A stretch of DNA of 64,000 nucleotides, taken from the NCBI GenBank assembly GCA_039720395.1, contig CM077824.1, forward strand, positions 20,359,046 to 20,423,045, read 5' to 3'. The stretch comes from Liquidambar formosana (lineage: Eukaryota; Streptophyta; Magnoliopsida; Saxifragales; Altingiaceae). Shown in pieces: positions 32,919 through 44,794 of this stretch. A program made the translations under genes and the position numbers. The notes beneath the pieces were generated by a model. The model saw nothing but the letters and a program-made list of their open reading frames with translations, searched no databases and was not told the DNA's origin. The stretch's first letter is position 1. Each line of letters begins with the position of its first letter.

Positions 32919-35900
32919 CGGCTAGCCGCCCAGGCTTGGGTGGTCACCCGAGCCCACATCAAATTTTTGGTTTTTTAGGACTCCTTTTCCTTCTAGAAGT
33001 GTTTCAAGGGTCAAATGAACTCCGATTTTGATGAAACAAAAGCCAAAACGACCGTGTTTCGATGAGGAATACATTTTTGAACATTTTAGGATGAAAAACA
33101 CTAACCATGGGGGCATGGTTAGGTTTGAACAAGGCGGTTAACCGCTATGCTCTACCTTCGCTAAGCATAGGTATGCACATAGGATCAAACCAAATGCTTT
33201 CCATATCAAAATTAACCTTTCTAAAACACTTTTAGGGATAAAATGATGACTAATTAAAGTCGATTTGAAAAGATTTGATTGGTAATTGTGAGTCAATTAG
33301 AGCTAACCCAAAGGAGGGTCAATTAACCAACTTGAACTACGTCGAGCCATTTTAATCTGGAGCCTATTAATTCATCAAATTGAACCTAGAAATACCTCAT
33401 ATGCATTCATATGAACTCTAATTGACAATTTGGAGATCATTCCAAGGTCAAATGAAAAGTTTGGGACTTAAAAGATGATTATGCCCCTCAAGTCACAAAA
33501 GCTCTTATTATCCCTCAAGATCGACTCCGAATTGAACCAAAATTCATATCCATTGTCCTTGTGACTCTAGAAAACTAATGCAAGTGATGAGACTCAAAAA
33601 CAAAACAAAAACATGCATGAAATGATGAGCCCTAGTAAGGTGGTGCAAAAATGGGGTGTGACAGATATTATATGTGTTTTGATGCTTATTTTGATGAATT
33701 GAGTATCCTAAGTGAGTGTTGGGCCTTATTTGCAGTTTCAGGTTAAGCTGCTGAAATTTGGCTAAGTATGAGAGAAAAATGAATTTTCATAAATCTTCGT
33801 TTTTAAAGATAATTTTTGGCGGTAATAGAAGTTTATAATATTATAAGACTTCTATAATTTTATGGGATTTTATTAGCATGTTTGGATTGGGTTCCTCACA
33901 TGTTTGTTTTAAGAAAATCTGTCGGGAAATGGATTTTGTACTAAAACTTGGAAATGAGATTTTGATATATTGGGAATTTGATTTTTTTAATATTTTATTT
34001 GGATTTAAATGGGGGGTTATTTGCTTATTTTCATTAAATAACTTAAAGTAGAAGGATAATATAAGAATGAAGAAGGCTAATGTCTGTGCTGATGGAGAGT
34101 TGCCTAAGTGACAGTCTATTTTCAGCTATCTGTGTATTTCAAACGGCTGAAACATGTTTCAGCCGTCTGAAAGACCATTTTTAGCCGACTGAAAATTCCA
34201 GAGAGGAATGTTTTGTGTTCGGCACTTTCAGCCGGCTAAAAATGTTTTTCAACCATCTGAAAGTGTCGGCGGACAATTTCAATAAAGGGTTAAAATGACC
34301 CTTTTGCCCTCCTTTTCTCTATAAACCCTTAACCCACGAATTTCTCTCTATTCTTCCAGCCAAGAGAGAGAGAGAGAGAGAATGAGAGAGGAAGAGTGAC
34401 GGGGAGGTCGTAGGTAGCTCGCCAGAGCATGGCAGCCCCGATCCGATGCTGACAAGCTCGGATCCATCATAGTTTGGTCCGATCTACGTGCGTGTAGGGA
34501 TGGTTTGGCATTTGCATCACTCATTTTTTAGATAGGGGATATTTTCTCATTTTAAACCCTTGTTGCATGGGGGTTTGGGTATAAATCATGTAGATTTACA
34601 TGTATTTGGTAGTTTTTGCATAAATATCATGCATGGGGTATATATTTGCTAGGTTTTACAAATTGTAGGAAACCTAGGGTTTGATTCATATCATTTTTGT
34701 TATAAAAATGTTGTTTTTGAAATCATTCATTTGAAAATGATTTATGGGGATTATTTATTGTGATTTTTATGAACCTACCTGTTATGTGGTTTTCTTGGAA
34801 AATTTATATATATAAAATTTTCTGGTTTATATGGGAATTATGGAGTTATTTCAAATGGTTTTCTAAGAACAAACCTACTATGTGGTTTTTGGAAAATTTA
34901 TATATAATTTTTTGGATTATGTGAAAATTATGAAATTAATAAATGAGAGGAAAAATGGTGATAATATGGATATGGTGATGGTAAGGGCTATTGGAGATAG
35001 GATTACTACTGATCCTAAAGGAATGGGACGTCTTGTCAGTGTTTTCGTATCCTTTATTCCTGGGCTACGTGCTCGAATAGAGGTTACTGCGGTCCCAGGT
35101 AGGGATGTCTTATCGTATTTCCTCTTGAGGTTACTTTCTGGACCCATATAGGGATTCATAGTGTTTCCTCTTATTTCACCGCGCGAGGGCCCCGCATGAC
35201 CTAGGGAGGATTTATCAGTTTAAAAAACTGATGTTATGGATTGCCAGATATGGCGGATGATGATGATTGGCTTATAAGGCCGTGATATGATATCAGATTA
35301 TGATGGATAATTCATTTATAAAATGATGACTTTGATAACAAATAACTTGAGTTATTTATTACCTCTTTTAAAAAGGAAAAAGGGGCATTGGTATTAAATG
35401 ATTTAATTTTCGCAGTTTATTTCATTTTACCTGTGTTAGTTTTATTTATTAAAAGATTATATTACAAACTAATCAATGGTTTTGCAGGGTTTTTGAAATG
35501 TATATAAACTATGGTTTTTAAAAACCTTGGGTTATTTTGAGAAATGTTTTCCTACTGAGCGTGTAGCTCATACCCCCACAGTTTTCTTGCAGGTCATATT
35601 TTCAAGTTAAGCTAACCTAGGTTTTGGGAGCACGTCAGCATGCTTGCATTCATGTAGAGAATATTGGAGATAGGCTTGGCATGTATTAATTTTAATTTAT
35701 GGCTTGTAATAATTAATTGAGTAGTGGGATGTATATCTGAATAAGGCCCATGTGGCTACGATATAGTCGTAGATTTTTTTATTTTTGAAATATTGTGTGG
35801 ATGGTTGGAAAAGCTGATAAATGTGTTTTCTACAGGTTTTATGACTAGTTGATAACTTGGTATGTCCTATTTATAGATAGGACCATGCCGGATTTTCTAA

Positions 35901-37483
35901 AAATATTTTCAAAAGAATTATTTCTATTAAACATCTACCAAATTTGGCTTTAAAAGTTGTTTTCTTACTACTTAACTAATGGCCCCCATTTCGAGTCGTT
36001 ACAGGCCGGCCCTGGGGGGAAACCCTTTTAGGGTTTTGTGCAATTTCCCTAAATTGCACAATAACCCCTATTGTTTATATCAAATACAAACATGGCCTCA
36101 AAGAACTATTCTTTATGCACTCATACCCTTTCTCTTATAAACTTAAAAGCTCATCTTGCATGATCAGTGTGTGACCCATTGGGTTCATATCATCAAGTAG
36201 TAGGAATAACACAAGATGTGCACAATGAAACTTTTTCCATTTAGGGTCTAATTGGAACTCCTTCCAATTCCCTAATTAATTATAACTCTCTTATATCAAT
36301 TAGGGCTTCTACTAACCATGAATAACACTTAGCATATAGTTCATGGTGTTGTCTTTAATGAGGTGAATAAGTATCCATTAAAGAACCATTCTGTTATAGT
36401 TTATAAGTTACAATTACATCCTTCCATTTACACAATGTCTCAAATTGAACCAATAGGACATGCAAGTCTGTCAAGTCCTTAGTTCAATTACTTTATAGTC
36501 ATTTATAGATATCAACTGAACGATGAATTTATGGAAACTCCTTTCCATATTCATATTGCCATGGCTATGGACTGAATGAGTTATATTATGAATGCTATTT
36601 GAGATATTCTCTCTCTTTTTCCTGAAAGTAATAGATTCCTTGTTGATCACTCACATGTCTTCATACACATAGCAATAGGCCCAATGAACACCTTTACAGA
36701 CCCTTGAATAGGGTCTGCACTTAGTGTTATCAAACTTCTAAAGTTACATGCATAAGGCAACTATGGTGTCTCAGGTTTAAGGATTACTTGTACCACTATA
36801 ACATTGAGAAACTGATTGACAGGTAGGTTAAAACTCCATTCAGTTTATCTCAAATCTTTGGTCAATTCAGTGTACCTATTCTATTAATAAGCACCCACCT
36901 GTTGGTTATAGTGTCTCCACACAAATAGTTTGAGACCAGCTATCCTCCTATAGAGTTAACCTAACAAGTGCTAGTCTTTTGGTTCATTACTGTCCATCAT
37001 AGTGAACCTTCAACTAGGAATGATTTAGGAGTTTAGTACAGAGATATATTTTTAGTCTCATAATTACAATTCTTTATAATTCAATATTCTCAACTCTAAC
37101 TCCTTGGACATATTATGTAAATATAAATGATGCATAAAAACATAATAGAATAAGCCTTTTTATTAAATAAATAATAAATGTGACATACATAAATGAAATC
37201 AAATGATTTTTCCTTTATCCCTAAACAATCATCTCTAGGATTGGCTCTAGGGCATAACTCTAACAATATATAGACACAAAATCTTGATAGGACTCAACTT
37301 AATCGTACCTTCTGTCGGCTCCCTTGTTTGGTTCTTAGGGTGGCCACGCTTAGCACTTGTATATGTCTTATGTACGAGGGCTAAGCCCTTTTGTTTTCCT
37401 TAATATATATATGTATATATATATGTATATATATATATATCACCATGCATTGAGGGGTACATATATACAGTTATATTCCCATC

Positions 37484-37625
37484 AGCACGTGTTGATATAA
37501 GTTATATCAACACCATGCATTGGGGGTTGTACCCCTTACATTGGTCCAATGTACCTCATATCTCATTAATGCACAAGGTACAACTCCCAATGCGAGTGTT
37601 GATATAATTTATATAAGTATGTGCT
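37484..37625. mobile_element. Palindromic MITE, about 142 bp
   Basis: The left arm is AGCACGTGTTGATATAAG and the reversed right arm is AGCACATACTTATATAA. Both continue through TTATATCAACA and a GCATTGGG(G/A)GTTGTACC block. The left arm itself contains the palindrome GTTGATATAA|GTTATATCAAC. Same plan as 4768-4889. No target duplication fixed. Confidence 0.55.
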
Positions 37626-38319
37626 TACCTGATCATCATCCAATATTTATATATGATTAGATAAATAATATAATAATCCATTTAAGTCGGTCACGCCATT
37701 TCCACTCAATTTGACCATCTGTAGTTTCCTTTTCCTATTCAAATTCTACCACAAAAATTGACTCTTCTCTTGCTCTGACCATTCTAAAAAAGCTTATTGA
37801 ATGGCTGAAGTTTGTCCATCCTTCAGAATGATGTTATTGGATTTCAACCTTAAATTCTATTCTATTTTCTATTTTGTTTAGCTTTGGCGGCACCACCCCA
37901 TCAAATAATGCAGAAGAAAATTGTGAGTTGGTGGGTTTGAGATTTTGAATTCAAATTCATATAATGTTTTTTCCTTGTGTTTTTTTCGGAGCTTTGGTCA
38001 AAGTCTTTCAAATAAGATCTCTACCTAATTAGGTCAGCCAAAACATTTTAGTGCTTAAGGTCCTTAGACTTGATTCTGGACATAACTTCCCTTCAGTACA
38101 TGTTCAAGGCGTGAATGTGATTGCAACATTGATGACTCATCAATGTAATGTTTTTTAAACTTTAAAATTGTATAACTTTTGTTCTACAAGTTTGTTTTTC
38201 ATAAAATTTGTATTTTTAGAATCTACTCGCCAAGAAACATCACAAGACTCATGTTGAACATAAAAATATGTATAAAAAATCAACAGAAAAATTATTTTTC
38301 ATTTAAGGGATTGACCGAT

Positions 38320-38560
38320 TGAGAATTTCTCAATCGATCCCTCAATTAATACGATCCCTCAATTGATACAGAATTTCTCTGTTAATTGAGAAATCTTTTT
38401 GTCCAATTGTGTCAATTGACAAAGAACTTCTCAATTGATCCCTCAATTGATAGAGACTTTCTCTGCCAATTGAGAAGTTTGTCTATCTAATTGTGTCAAT
38501 TGAAGGATTGACAAAGAAAGACAAAAGAAATTCCATTAATCCCTCAATTTGTCAGAGAAT
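38320..38560. repeat. Imperfect tandem repeat, about 100 bp unit
   Basis: Blocks containing CCCTCAATTGATA, then TTTCTCTG, AATTGAGAA, and AATTGTGTCAATTGA repeat about two to three times. TCAATTGA is itself a palindrome, so the whole stretch is rich in small hairpins. Confidence 0.7.
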
Positions 38561-39340
38561 TTCTCCATCAAGTGAAAATTTTCTCTCTCCATTTAACAAA
38601 AAAATTACTGTCAAATGGGCGATTGAAAAAAAATTTCTCAATGATCGAGTGTTTAATAATATAAGCTGGGATCCTTTAGCTACTTTACATAAAGCTGCGC
38701 TGGACATTGAAGAATTTTAAGGAGCCTTGTCTCAGCTGCAAGAGGGAGAGTCACATCAACATAGCCTTGCAGTAGCCAACGTGACCCTTTGAGATGGCAG
38801 CCCCCAGATGCCAAAAAATTCAAAGTTAACGTTGATGGGGCATGGAATCCGAATAGCAAACGTAAAGGTATAGGGGTTGTTGTCAGGGATGGCAATGGCT
38901 CATTCATGGCGGGTTTGGCAAAGCCAATTTTGTACTCGGATAATGCTCAGGTGGTTGAGGCAAAGGCTATAAGAACTGGCATTTTCTTCTGCTTTGAGAT
39001 GAGTATGAAAGGGTTAGTCTTAGAGGGTGATGCACAAAATATTATGGACTATATCAATAAAACTAAAGCTATGCAGAATGATATTAAGGTCATATGTGCT
39101 GATTGTGTCTCCTTAGCGGGAACAAATGGAGGTAGTGAGTTTTTGTGCAGTACCCAGAATTTGTAATAGGGTGGCTGATACTTTGGCAAAGATTGCCATT
39201 AGTCTTGCTGAGCAGGACGTTTGGGTTGAAGAACCCCCCAGCTAGTTGATACCATATCTTATGGAGGATAGTCCTCATGTGATGTACTAATTTCCTTTTC
39301 AATCTAATAAATCCTATCGTTTCTAGCCAAAAAAAAAAAA
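38493..39340 (+). pseudogene. LINE 3' fragment: zinc-binding RT tail and RNase H domain, poly(A) end
   Basis: The frame 38493-38720 ends WDPLATLHKAALDIEEF, like the stretch between the zinc-binding RT region and RNase H in plant LINE ORF2. A second frame (38789-39166) reads RWQPPDAKKFKVNVDGAWNP, then GIGVVVRDGNGSFMAGL, AQVVEAKAI and LVLEGDAQNI, an RNase H with its Asp, Glu and Asp positions. A frameshift near 39130 moves the rest into another frame (CNRVADTLAKIAISLAEQ, stop at about 39242). Stops and frame changes make it a pseudogene. It finishes with about 12 A residues near 39329-39340, the expected tail of a 5'-truncated retroposon. Confidence 0.8.
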
Positions 39341-41443
39341 TTTATCTATCAATTTTAAGCAAATCCAAGTGAAGGGACACCTTGCATAGGATTATCTAAC
39401 TTGCATGATGATTAGGAAAATGTAGAAACTTTTGCGTGCACAACAAAGATCTATGGAAATTTGAAGTTATGAGACTCCTTACAATACTTTGTGCACTTAA
39501 CAAAATAGAAAAGTTCCAATTCGGGCAACATGCAACTATTGTCACTCCCAATAGGGCATATGTTAAATTGTTAATCAATAACAACACAAATTGCAATTAT
39601 AATGACAAAACTTCCAAATCTAACAAAGTTAGAAGCCTTGAAAAACCTATAATACAAATTGAAAAAAGTAAGCTCTACTCATAGTATTGTTTCCAGCGAG
39701 ATAACTAATCGAAGGGCGATGAGTCTGACTTTGGTATGAAAAAAAGCTTTTAAACAAGCAATTGTTCTTAGTTATATATATTCTCCTTGTGCTTAAAATT
39801 TGTTGGAGAATTTTATTTTATTTTTTTTGTATTTTCCTTATTTTAATATTAAAAAATAATTACAATAAAAAGATAGTATAATTTTTTTTATAAAAAAAAT
39901 AAGCATAATTGGTCAATATTCCCTGAAAAAATAAGTAAATTTTACTTAATATTGATAGAATCCAATTGACAAAGAATTGATTCTTGAGTTCAAGTTTCCG
40001 CTCCTTTACAATCAAATACACAAGTTTGTGGGTGATTTGTGCATTGTTAGGATTAGTTTGGGCCCAAAGGCTTGTGATACCCCTAGTTTGGCCGAAATAA
40101 ATAAATAAATATATATATATATATAAAGCTTTGATTATGTGCGAGATATCCCGTTCTATCACAACCATCCGTGAGCGATACACGTGCGCACGTGAATGCT
40201 CGCGTGGCGTTTTCGGATATAATTGGTGTTACAAGCATGGAGAATTTACTCACAAGTCCATATTATCATACTTATGCAGATATAAGTTCACATTAAAATC
40301 TTGTGCTGCAAGAGGTCCACCGGAATTCAAAAAGACCAAGTTACCCTTATTTAAAAGAAAAGAAAGTTTAAAATTGTCAAGGATTTAGGTCACAAAGATC
40401 TCGGAGGTAATCTTGCTACATTCGATACCACCTCACGAATTCTAATGTACAACAAAAGTTCTAAAATCTTGCAATCAAATCAAGAGATTCCATCAAAATA
40501 GGGATTCAGCAACTAAAATTAGAAAAATACTCTAAATAAGACGTAAAAGACATTTGGCGACCAAACTAAGATAATAGCGAGAAAAATGGTGAGTTTTTTA
40601 CCAAACAATACATTTATGAAGAGTGATACACATTATTTTAATGAGAATCAGTCAAATAAAACACGTTTTGTTGGTTGTTTCTTAGAAAAAATTGAAAACA
40701 GTTATATGGAAAAAGTTACACGAATCACAAATAATAAGCAAAGATATTACATGTAACTGTAATATTGTATAACAATGGAACAAATAATTATTCCATTTCC
40801 CTTATGTTTATAAGCATGTGGAATTACAACAAAATATGATAGATGTAACTGTTTCACATAATTTTAGATCCATATAACTTTTTTTAAACGGTTACATTTA
40901 GCTATTTATGTATGGTTAATATTTTAAATGTTATGTTGATAAAACGAGTAATTGTTTGGATACACAGTAGATTTCTATCTTAATATTTTATGATCATTTG
41001 ATAGAGTTCCAAAACATACTCAATGAAAACATATTAACAAACATATCTTAATATCCGTATGAAACAGCTAATTATATTTGTTATATATAATTTTTTACAA
41101 ATATTTTACAATATATTGATTCTTTTTTGGTAACAGATATATATCTTGCATTCTAAATGAAAAGATTTTAAAAATTCAAACTGTAGTAAACAAAAACATA
41201 TCTAGATATGGTATCAAATATGTTACAGGGGTATGTTTGTCATTTAGAAAAAAAATAAAACTTTAACTTGTCAATGAACAATGCCTCCATAGTAATTTGA
41301 ATTCAAGAAGTCTCCTCGTGGGTCTCTTTGTGGGAGTGGTAGTCTTGCACAGTACAAGTCCAGTTTTCTTTTTGGTAGTGATTACTCAATCGTCCCTTAT
41401 GGGAGTTTTTAAATATTTTTCTTGTGTTAATATTGACATCGTA
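39341..41443. other. AT-rich stretch without supported genes
   Basis: Short frames on both strands are unrecognised. The right end (from about 41270) may be the 5' leader of the LINE whose ORF1 starts at 41444. A TA microsatellite lies near 40112. Confidence 0.35.
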
Positions 41444-41689
41444 ATGGATGATCATTTCGATGAACTGTGGAGGAATCTTGTGCCGACAGAAGAGGAATGT
41501 GAGAATGTAGTCATCGGTACTATGCAGGAAGCCAGTAGAGAGAAAGCTAGGTTTTGTCTAGTAAGCAAACTGCTCACGGAAAGGCCGTTTAATGCTGAAG
41601 CTATAAAATCGATACTGAGATTGATATGGCCACCAATGAAGGGTCTATCGATTACGGATCTCGATAAAAATTTATTCTTATTCTAGTTT
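41444..41689 (+). pseudogene. LINE ORF1 N-terminus (DUF4283-like), interrupted
   Basis: From ATG at 41444 the peptide includes DELWRNLVPTEEECENVV, then ARFCLVSKLLTERPFNAEAI and LRLIWPPMKGLSITDLDKNL, followed by FLF. This is the start of the DUF4283 region found at the N-terminus of plant LINE ORF1 (a Gag-like RNA-binding protein). A TAG stop sits at 41684-41686, and the sequence is then cut at 41690 by the 3' LTR of the copia element. The missing part would be expected beyond the far end of that element, outside the window. Confidence 0.75.
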
Positions 41690-42866
41690 TGAAATTCCGG
41701 TTAAATTAACCCTAAAATACCTAGAAGGGGGGTTGAATAGGTATTACTCTAATTCTTACCCAATTTTAATTATGAAACTCACAAAACCAATTATCACTAT
41801 TAATCCAATTGCATAGCAAGTATGAAAGCATATAAAACGATGCACACAAGATTTTTACGTGGAAAACCCTAGATGGGAAAAACCACAGGACCTAGTCCAG
41901 TTGAAGCAAATCCACTATGAATCAAATGAGTACAAGACACACTTACAGACCAAAAGGACTTAAGTAAAAGTCTTCACTCCCACGACCGCATACGATCGAT
42001 CTCCGTCTTCACGGCTTTGGTCACAACCAACCTCTTCACAGCGATTCCTTCCTCCACAAACTCGCAAGCTCGATCACCGTCGCAACGGACTCACAAACAT
42101 TCAAGGATGTGAAAAAATATTGTGTGGTTTGAAGGTCTCTAGAGCATGAAAAGAAAAACTAGGTTAAAAAGCTCTAGAGAAGATTTGAGAGGATGGGCTT
42201 TTGAAAACCTAATTGGGAGAGGCTTGCTTACCTCTCTCTATCAGAACAAAACCTATTTAAAGAGTCTAAGAGACCCCAAAAGACTGGGATTCGAAATAAG
42301 GTCAAATAGGTAATATAATTATAATTTAAAAACTGGATTTTACGAGCAAGGATCGATCCTCCAGGAACCTAGGATCGATCCTAGAAAACAGAAGTGAAAA
42401 ACACTTTTTAGAGCACTTAGGATCGATCCTCCAGGAACCTAGGATCGATCCTAGAAAACAGAGGCAAAAAATCTTTTTTAGAGCACCTAGGATCGATCCT
42501 CCAATGCCTAGGATCGATCCTAGAAAACAGAACTTAAACCCAGTTTTTCAGGACACCCTAGGATCGATCCTCCAATGCCTAGGATCGATCCTAACCTCTA
42601 AAACTTACAAAAATGTTTTGAAATCTTTTTCAAAAACTTTTTCACTTTGTTCAAAACTCATAACAAGAATTAAAATGAATTGAATCGATTAAAAACCGGC
42701 TTCTAAAGACACTTACCTGTCCTAACAATGAGTGTGAGTCGCATTGCCTTGAAGTCTGCACTCGAGTCAATTGTAGAAGCTTTTTGAACTCTTGAAACAA
42801 CACATGACACTAAACAAACACCACTTTTGCCACGGAATATGCCAATCTAAGAAAATGGACTTTACA
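41690..42866 (-). repeat. 3' LTR of the copia element, 1177 bp
   Basis: On the minus strand it starts TGTAAAGTCCATTTTCTTAG at 42866, directly after the polypurine tract CCAAAGGGGGAGAT (42880-42867), and ends CCGGAATTTCA at 41690. A ~70-bp palindromic repeat array occupies 42348-42597. The matching 5' LTR is outside the window. Confidence 0.8.
42348..42597. repeat. Four ~70-bp tandem units with paired AGGATCGATCCT palindromes
   Basis: Each unit has two copies of the 10-bp palindrome GGATCGATCC separated by about 11-12 bases (CCAGGAACCTA or CCAATGCCTA), followed by AGAAAACAGA and a variable tail. Eight palindromes in total, in the LTR of the copia element. Confidence 0.93.
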
Positions 42867-43342
42867 ATCTCCCCCTTTGGCAATTCCGTGACAAAACCCA
42901 CCTAATCTCGTCATGAGATATAAAACCTATTCCCAAACCACAAAACTAAATATGCCCTATACTCACAATGAAATTTACAACTCAATAAATCGAACAAACA
43001 CCCCATCACACTCATATGCAATACTCAAAGCTTAACCTGTGATCTGCACACAATACTAACAACTACCCAGCATATCATCACATATGAAAGAGCAATACAT
43101 AAACATAGCTGAACATAAAACAGCATGCATAGTTAAACATAAAAACAAGTCTATCACAGCATGCAGCACAGAGCAAGATATATCATGCAAGCATAGAGAA
43201 GCATATGATAAAAAGCAAAGAATCATCTCCCCCTTTTTGTCAGGAATGGACAAAGGAACAAAAAAAAAGGATCCCCTCAAAATGCCACAACACAATGGCC
43301 AACCAGAGCACAACCCAACACCAACCATGCTAGGAAAGACCA

Positions 43343-44731
43343 CTAAGAACTACCACCATCCCGAGGCGGCAAAGGAGGCAACGGGCCACCCCGGGCAACC
43401 AGAACATCCTCAATCCGACCAAGCCGATCCAGAATCTCAGTAAGTAAGCCGAGGATGCGAGCCGACTGATCAAGAGGCGGTGGAGAAGGATTCACTGGAA
43501 CAGACGGATCAGGAACAGGAGGCACAGTAGAACCAGAGGTAGAAGACACCCGAGCTTGCTTACCCTGACGCTGTCCCCGGCTCTGTTTCAAAGTAATAGC
43601 AGAAATCTCACCCTGTGGAGCGCGAGACTGAATATCAACAGGTACACCCTTAGACAGCAGAAAATTGGAAATCAAAAGCCTAAAAGGAAGTCCAATCGAC
43701 ACATTAGTGACAGTCGTCGCCTGGAACACAAGCTTAACAATCAGAGAGGGCAAGTCCACGGTCCCACCAGTACCCAGAGCATAAAGGAAGCGGGCACGCT
43801 CAACCGTGACATCAGACTGATGGGTGGTCAGAAAGATAGTATTGCACACAACCTTGTGCAGCACCTGATAATTCTCAGTCATCAAACTAGCCCGCAGTGC
43901 ATCGTGTACCTCCACAGCACGACCACATAAAGTATTATAAACAAGAGAAATGGCAGGAGTCTGAGTAACCTTGTCATTCGGGAGATCAGGAGCAGGAACC
44001 CAGCGTAAACCCAGAAAAGTGGCAACAGACTGAGCAGAAAAGGTCACATCCACACTTAAGACACGAGACTGAAGCACCCAATTGTCAGTATTCTGGTGAA
44101 ACATGTTGGCATAAAAGAGCTGAACCAACCGAAAATAAACACAGCCCCTCAAATTCAAGATGGGATGCCAATGGCGGCGCTGAAAAATCATATTAACGAA
44201 GCCATTTCCAATCCCATCAAGGTTAACAACCTGCTCACCGAAAACCGCTCTCTTGGAGTACAAAGAGAGAAAAGATTGCTTGTGATCAGTAGAGCGCCAC
44301 CAGGACTCAACAACAGACATGTACAGAACCATGTCAGCAAGAACATCAGTCCCTGGACCGACAGGAGGTGGAGCACCGTAATCAGGCTCATCAAGAGAGG
44401 CACCAGCATCATCAGAAGAGAGCTCAGCCTCCTCCGCACTATACTCACTAGAGCTCGGAGAGGAGTCAGAAGGAGTGGGAGAGCGAGTAGACCGCTTCCT
44501 CGACCCAGACCTAGAGGCAACAGTCGTCCCTTTACCTTTGTCAGAGGCATGGGTCTGTCCACGACCACGTCCACGACCAGAACCAGCAGAATCCGCAATG
44601 ACAATCCCCTTGGTCCGACCACGGCCATGACCAACACCACCAGCCATCAGCACAGCCAAGACAAAAACCAGTTCAAGCAACATGTTTACACAAGGCAAAG
44701 AATGCAGCGGGCAAGACACCACAGACACCAA
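43343..44731 (-). CDS. Extra ORF of the Sirevirus-like element (putative plant transposon protein)
   Basis: An intact frame of 462 codons if read from 44731; the Met at residue 30 (44644, MAGGVGHGRGRTKG) is a more natural start because basic Gly/Arg repeats begin there. The N-terminal part is Gly/Arg/Ser-rich with an acidic SSEYSAEEAELSSDDAG stretch. The core (RGCVYFRLVQLFYANMF, LSVDVTFSAQSVATFLGL) resembles the 'putative plant transposon protein' domain found in such ORFs. The C-terminus is Pro-rich and ends in a short coiled segment (ILGLLTEILDRLGRIEDVL). I see no clear signal peptide or membrane anchor apart from the doubtful first 30 residues. It lies between pol and the 3' LTR, where Sireviruses keep an env-like ORF. 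Its function is unknown. Confidence 0.7.
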   Translation of the reverse strand: MVSVVSCPLHSLPCVNMLLELVFVLAVLMAGGVGHGRGRTKGIVIADSAGSGRGRGRGQTHASDKGKGTTVASRSGSRKRSTRSPTPSDSSPSSSEYSAEEAELSSDDAGASLDEPDYGAPPPVGPGTDVLADMVLYMSVVESWWRSTDHKQSFLSLYSKRAVFGEQVVNLDGIGNGFVNMIFQRRHWHPILNLRGCVYFRLVQLFYANMFHQNTDNWVLQSRVLSVDVTFSAQSVATFLGLRWVPAPDLPNDKVTQTPAISLVYNTLCGRAVEVHDALRASLMTENYQVLHKVVCNTIFLTTHQSDVTVERARFLYALGTGGTVDLPSLIVKLVFQATTVTNVSIGLPFRLLISNFLLSKGVPVDIQSRAPQGEISAITLKQSRGQRQGKQARVSSTSGSTVPPVPDPSVPVNPSPPPLDQSARILGLLTEILDRLGRIEDVLVARGGPLPPLPPRDGGSS

Positions 44732-44794
44732 TTCAAACCAACCACCACAGGAAGAGTCCCCACTCCAAGCAACAAAGGGCCAGCAAATACCCAG

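Larger units (their letters stand above)
30967..33663 (-). mobile_element. Inner solo LTR, 2697 bp, same family as the gypsy element at 49137
   Basis: On the minus strand it begins TGTCACACCCCATTTTTGCA, exactly like the LTRs at 49137 and 62795, and ends near GGGGTTCATA. The perfect duplication GATAT flanks it (30962-30966 and 33664-33668). Its early and late parts match the 5' LTR at 49137-51735, but the middle of U3 does not. TATAAATA on the minus strand (32683-32676) is the likely promoter. Confidence 0.95.
30846..36003 (+). mobile_element. Middle solo LTR, net ~2.46 kb, TSD GGCCG
   Basis: Starts TGTGAGGACTTGTTTTC and ends TTTCGAGTCGTTACA. The perfect duplication GGCCG flanks it (30841-30845 and 36004-36008). 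It contains the inner solo LTR (30967-33663 plus one GATAT copy), so its own length is about 2456 bp. A TATA-like CTATAAACCC near 34318 and a GAGCGTGTAGCTCATACCCC motif near 35557 fit the promoter and late-LTR regions of a plus-strand LTR, probably Ty3-gypsy. The short ORFs inside (for example 34882-35151) are not credible genes. Confidence 0.88.
30449..37265 (-). mobile_element. Outer solo LTR of a three-deep nest (copia-type?), net ~1.65 kb
   Basis: On the minus strand it starts TGTTAGAGTTATGCCCTAGA at 37265 and ends ATGATTCCCAACA at 30449. The perfect duplication ATATA flanks it (30444-30448 and 37266-37270). It is split by the insertion 30846-36008; removing this leaves about 1654 bp. Ends of this kind are common in plant Ty1-copia LTRs; the lineage is inferred. 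Confidence 0.88.

Noticed and set aside
34882..35151. 89-codon plus-strand ORF in the middle solo LTR
   Set aside because: It lies within LTR sequence, a similar-length frame exists on the opposite strand, and no family is recognisable.
39860..40388. Small ORFs of 85-107 codons on both strands
   Set aside because: Composition follows the AT-rich and TA-repeat DNA, with no recognisable motif and no splice or transposon context.
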